DNA of 17,553 nucleotides. Origin: CAIOZW01 sp049317725. GTDB taxonomy: Bacteria; Acidobacteriota; Blastocatellia; RBC074. Location: NCBI GenBank assembly GCA_049317725.1, contig JBMOHS010000080.1, positions 1 to 17,553 on the forward strand. The letters are read 5' to 3'. The position numbers and the translations under genes are program-made. Shown here in pieces: positions 14,483 to 17,553 of this stretch (position 1 is its first letter; each line of letters starts with the position of its first letter). The notes under the pieces were generated by a model, which saw nothing but the letters and a program-made list of their open reading frames with translations, did not search any database and had not been told where the DNA came from.

Positions 14483-15334
14483 TCACGAGGACCAATGGAG
14501 TTGGTCGCTCCAGAAGATGGGACCATCGGTGCATACCTTTCGATAAGAGAATCCCCCTGGTGAGGCGTCCCGAACTGGGACGGCACAGCCGACACAGACA
14601 CCGTAGCCGCAGGCCATGGGGGCTTCCAGGGAGAGCTGAGCGGGGGTGTGGAAGCTGGCGACAATCTTTGCAACCCGGTGGAGCATCGGATCTGGCCCGC
14701 AGGCGTAGACGATCGGCGGCGGCAGCTCCTGTACACGGCGCTCGAGGTATGCCTCCAGGGGGGCGGTGACGAACCCACGATCACCCCAACTGCCATCATC
14801 GGTCGCACAGTGAATCCGCTCCTCACCCAGCAGCTCGACAAAATCCGAGTAGCCGCAGAGATCGCCCCGGCTCGCTCCTCCCAGAAAGAGCCGCAGGCGG
14901 ACTCCCCGGTCGAGCAGGGTTCCTGCCAGCAGGTAGAGAGCGGGCGAGCCAGTTCCGCCGCCGACCAGCAACGCCTCCCGCCCCAGAGCGGCCTCGATAT
15001 CGAATGAGTTCCCAAGCGAACCGAGCAGCTCCACCTCATCTCCCGCGCGCAGCCGGGCCAGGGACTGTGTTCCCCGACCGAGAACCTGGTAGAGAAATTC
15101 GGTCCAGAGGTGACCCTCTGATCCTCTCCCGACTTGGTAGAAGGCCATGGCCCGCCGCAGGAGAGGTTCATAGAGGGAGCGTGGACGGATCATCGCGAAC
15201 TGGCCCGGCTGGATTGTCATCTGGTCCTTGCCGGATTGGGATTGGGGGAGGCGGACCCGCAATCGCCCGTACCGCCGACGAGACGCTGATTCCGTCTGCT
15301 CATTCTCTTCGACAAAGGCAATCGTGTCGATCAT
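14483..15334 (-). CDS. pyrK: Dihydroorotate dehydrogenase electron-transfer subunit PyrK
   Basis: PyrK carries FAD and a [2Fe-2S] cluster and passes electrons from class 1B PyrD to NAD+. The 283-residue product has the ferredoxin-reductase-like FAD region PGQFAMIRP (43-51) and PLLRRAMAFY (57-66), the GGGTGSPALYLLA nucleotide-binding loop (125-137), ACGPDPMLHRVA (211-222) and the C-terminal cluster ligands C242, C247, C250 and C268 in MACGYGVCVGCAVPV and KVCTDGPIF. All four cysteines are present. It is the first gene of the leftward pyr unit. The ATG at 15334 has only a weak ribosome site (GGGATCAGG, close to the start). The nearest upstream gene is divergent, with a 324-bp intergenic region between them. 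Confidence 0.93.
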   Translation of the reverse strand: MIDTIAFVEENEQTESASRRRYGRLRVRLPQSQSGKDQMTIQPGQFAMIRPRSLYEPLLRRAMAFYQVGRGSEGHLWTEFLYQVLGRGTQSLARLRAGDEVELLGSLGNSFDIEAALGREALLVGGGTGSPALYLLAGTLLDRGVRLRLFLGGASRGDLCGYSDFVELLGEERIHCATDDGSWGDRGFVTAPLEAYLERRVQELPPPIVYACGPDPMLHRVAKIVASFHTPAQLSLEAPMACGYGVCVGCAVPVRDASPGGFSYRKVCTDGPIFWSDQLHWSS

Positions 15335-15415
15335 GCCTGATCCCGTGTTCGTTCGTTTCGTGTGATTCCGCTGCTCTCAGGGCGATTGGAGGAGTCTGGT
15401 TCCCGGCACCTGGTC

Positions 15416-15440
15416 ACTCTTCGGACGCCTTTCCGAGAGT
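15416..15440 (-). promoter_or_regulatory. Hairpin in the predicted pyrK leader
   Basis: On the minus strand the arm ACTCTCGGA pairs with TCCGAAGAGT, a 9-bp stem with one bulged A and a 6-nt loop (AAGGCG). It would lie about 14 to 38 nt into the transcript starting near 15453. There is no U-run behind it, so it is not an intrinsic terminator by itself. Its place at the front of a pyr operon makes a regulatory role possible but unproven. Confidence 0.35.
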
Positions 15441-15459
15441 CCAACAACAGAAGAGGCGC

Positions 15460-15488
15460 AGTGTACCAGAATGGGCGCCAATGGCCAA
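15460..15488 (-). promoter_or_regulatory. Predicted sigma-70-type promoter of the leftward pyr operon
   Basis: On the minus strand TTGGCC (15488-15483) and TACACT (15465-15460) are separated by 17 bases. Transcription would start near 15453, giving a leader of about 119 nt before pyrK. It is the best pair I could find in the 324-bp divergent region 15335-15658. That region otherwise contains the hairpin at 15416-15440, a second promoter-like pair facing right, and no credible gene. Confidence 0.45.
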
Positions 15489-15564
15489 GGCAGCCTTTCC
15501 GCCCCACTTTTTGCAGGTGCAGAGGCGTTGGGGGCCGCCGCCAGCCGCCGTTAAAGACCGGCCA

Positions 15565-15594
15565 TTTACTTTCGCTCGCTGGCTCGTGTATCGT
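15565..15594 (+). promoter_or_regulatory. Possible promoter of the rightward DUF1499-pyrR-pyrB operon
   Basis: TTTACT (15565-15570) and TATCGT (15589-15594) are separated by 18 bases, placing a transcription start near 15601, about 58 nt before the ATG at 15659. Both hexamers deviate from consensus, so this is a tentative call. The leader shows no U-run terminator and no recognisable PyrR binding loop. Confidence 0.3.
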
Positions 15595-15658
15595 AGCTTT
15601 TGTCTCTGTTTCCGCGAGCGATGCGCGGTCGGAGATCATTCGTGAGCAGGAGAAGACC

Positions 15659-16099
15659 ATGAAACAGTTCAACAAGATCTACGCCGGAGTGATTGTTGCA
15701 ATCATTCTCTTGGCGATGTCTCCGATATTGCTTGGACTGGTCTGGCCCAAGATCAACGACATCCGGACGGGAGAGACGCCCGAGTACCCTGATCTGCAGG
15801 TTCAGCGGTTCGCCAGATGGCAGAAGGGGGAGGTCTTCGACGCAGTTCTCGATGTCGCCCAAGAGATGGAATGGGAGATCCGCGAGGCCAACGCTGATCA
15901 GGGCTTGGTCGAGGCCGTGGCCACGGTGCCCATCTTCCGTTTCCGGGATGATGTCACCGTCACCATTTCTGAAGCCGATGGGACCATTGGCGTCCACGTG
16001 CGTTCCCGTTCGCGGGTCGGCAAGAGTGATCTGGGGGAGAATGCGCGCCGAATCCGCAAATTCCAAGGCCGCTTGGCGGCCCATCTGCCTGCCCGGTAG
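15659..16099 (+). CDS. DUF1499 protein with N-terminal membrane anchor
   Basis: The 146-residue product begins with a basic segment and a hydrophobic span (about 8-29), then a linker, then a DUF1499 domain (about 45-143). The domain is recognised from FDAVLDVAQEMEWEI (60-74), GLVEAVATVPIFRFRDDV (82-99), the VRSRSRVGKSDLGENARRI run (114-132) and the final RKFQGRL. DUF1499 has no established function; proteins of this type are usually envelope-located. CAGGAG lies about 7 bases before the ATG, which fixes the start. The frame is open further back to 15362 but that part is arginine-rich and not protein-like. The gene leads a likely operon with pyrR (42-bp gap) and pyrB, though any link to pyrimidines is unknown. 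Confidence 0.82.
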   Translation: MKQFNKIYAGVIVAIILLAMSPILLGLVWPKINDIRTGETPEYPDLQVQRFARWQKGEVFDAVLDVAQEMEWEIREANADQGLVEAVATVPIFRFRDDVTVTISEADGTIGVHVRSRSRVGKSDLGENARRIRKFQGRLAAHLPAR

Positions 16100-16116
16100 A
16101 TTGAAGCAAAAAAACC

Positions 16117-16131
16117 ACTCCAACCGGGAGT
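16117..16131 (+). promoter_or_regulatory. Small hairpin covering the pyrR ribosome binding site
   Basis: ACTCC (16117-16121) pairs with GGAGT (16127-16131), with a 5-nt loop. The paired right arm overlaps GGGAG at 16126-16130, the only Shine-Dalgarno-like sequence before the pyrR ATG at 16142. An A7 run at 16108-16114 lies on its left, so read on the minus strand the same element is a short stem followed by GG and T7, resembling a weak intrinsic terminator for antisense transcription. The stem is only 5 bp, so either role is tentative. Confidence 0.25.
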
Positions 16132-16141
16132 CGCCTCCACA

Positions 16142-16687
16142 ATGCATTTTCTCGAAAAAGAACGACTGATGTCGGCTGCGGATATGGATCGGGTTCTGAT
16201 GCGGATGGCCTCGCAGATCGTCGAGAACAATCCAGACTTGAGCGAAGTCGTGCTGGTTGGGATACGTCGGCGAGGTGTCCCCCTCGCCAGCCGCCTCGCC
16301 GCCAAGATCCTTGAGATGGATGGGGTGACCGTCACCACCGGGGCCCTCGACATTACCCTCTACCGGGACGACCTGAGCACGGTTGGCGATCGCCCGGTGG
16401 TCAACCGAACAGAACTTCCGGGCAACGTCACGGGTAAGACGATCGTCCTCGTCGACGATGTCCTCTACACCGGACGCACGGTTCGCGCCGCTCTCGACGA
16501 ACTGATCGATTTTGGCCGTCCCCGGCGCGTCCAACTCGCTGTCCTGGTCGATCGTGGCTGGCGGGAACTTCCGATCCAGGCCGACTATGTTGGCAAAACG
16601 ATCTCCACCACCGAGCGGGAGATTGTCAAAGTCATGCTCCCGGAGTTTGACGAGACGGAGCAGGTCATCCTGGTCGAGTTGGAGTGA
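16142..16687 (+). CDS. pyrR: PyrR: pyrimidine operon regulator / uracil phosphoribosyltransferase
   Basis: PyrR senses UMP and PRPP. In Bacillus it binds pyr leader RNA to promote attenuation, and many homologues also make UMP from uracil. The 181-residue product matches the family in length and order: VVLVGIRRRGVPLASRLA (36-53), DITLYRDDLS (70-79), the PRPP loop TIVLVDDVLYTGRTVRAAL (100-118), GRPRRVQLAVLVDRGWRELP (125-144) and ADYVGK (147-152). Starting at 16142 reproduces the usual spacing from the N-terminus to the first helix. An ATG at 16169 would shorten it. GGGAG lies 11 bases upstream, a rather long spacing. The gene is 42 bp after DUF1499 and 30 bp before pyrB, and is probably co-transcribed with both. 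It is the natural candidate to control one or both pyr units. Confidence 0.95.
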   Translation: MHFLEKERLMSAADMDRVLMRMASQIVENNPDLSEVVLVGIRRRGVPLASRLAAKILEMDGVTVTTGALDITLYRDDLSTVGDRPVVNRTELPGNVTGKTIVLVDDVLYTGRTVRAALDELIDFGRPRRVQLAVLVDRGWRELPIQADYVGKTISTTEREIVKVMLPEFDETEQVILVELE

Positions 16688-16717
16688 CCCCCGGCTGACA
16701 CCTGCCTACATTTCCCT

Positions 16718-17553
<836 letters not shown>

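Noticed and set aside
14487..14534. Nudix start at ATG 14534
   Set aside because: It would overlap pyrK by about 50 bp and add residues outside the Nudix fold, without a ribosome site as good as that of GTG 14447.
9015..15334. Biosynthetic gene cluster or defence island
   Set aside because: The genes are housekeeping pyrimidine enzymes with a few unknown neighbours; there is no assembly-line enzyme, nuclease, or toxin-antitoxin signature.
15595..15658. Classical PyrR attenuator in the DUF1499-pyrR-pyrB leader
   Set aside because: There is no terminator stem with a U-run and no CCNGNGAGG-like loop in this stretch.

Overview
The window is GC-rich, gene-dense bacterial chromosome, most likely from the Acidobacteriota. 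The best taxonomic clue is the large secreted protein at 884-4999. It carries the 'Solibacter uncharacterized C-terminal' type domain (TIGR03437-like), which is heavily expanded in Solibacteres, Bryobacter and related acidobacteria. No rRNA, tRNA, insertion sequence, prophage or CRISPR array was recognised, so this reads as ordinary chromosome rather than an accessory island.

Layout. Positions 1-77 are a 22-bp tandem repeat cut by the left edge. thiG (97-873, +) follows and converges on the giant secreted multidomain protein (884-4999, -). A divergent intergenic region (5000-5264) with a good minus-strand promoter separates it from a PLP-dependent threonine/serine dehydratase-like enzyme (5265-6269, +). 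Next come a 361-bp non-coding stretch with a clear promoter and two strong hairpins, a J-domain membrane protein (6631-7440, +) and a secreted M20-family amidohydrolase (7523-9034, +).

The right half is pyrimidine biosynthesis, split into two divergent transcription units around 15335-15658. Leftward (-): pyrK, a Nudix hydrolase, pyrD (class 1B), an MGMT/ATL-like protein and pyrF, followed by a tandem-DUF3108 protein and an SGNH hydrolase. Rightward (+): a small DUF1499 membrane-anchored protein, pyrR, and pyrB, which runs off the right edge. PyrK and PyrD make the NAD-dependent dihydroorotate dehydrogenase, PyrF the last UMP step, PyrB the first committed step, and PyrR is the likely UMP-responsive regulator. 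Two non-pyrimidine genes (Nudix and MGMT-like) sit inside the leftward unit with very tight spacing.

I did not find a convincing wholly new system. The best leads are the unexplained structured leader at 6366-6630, the embedding of the Nudix and MGMT-like genes in the pyr operon, the inverted domain order of the giant protein, and the tandem DUF3108 duplication.
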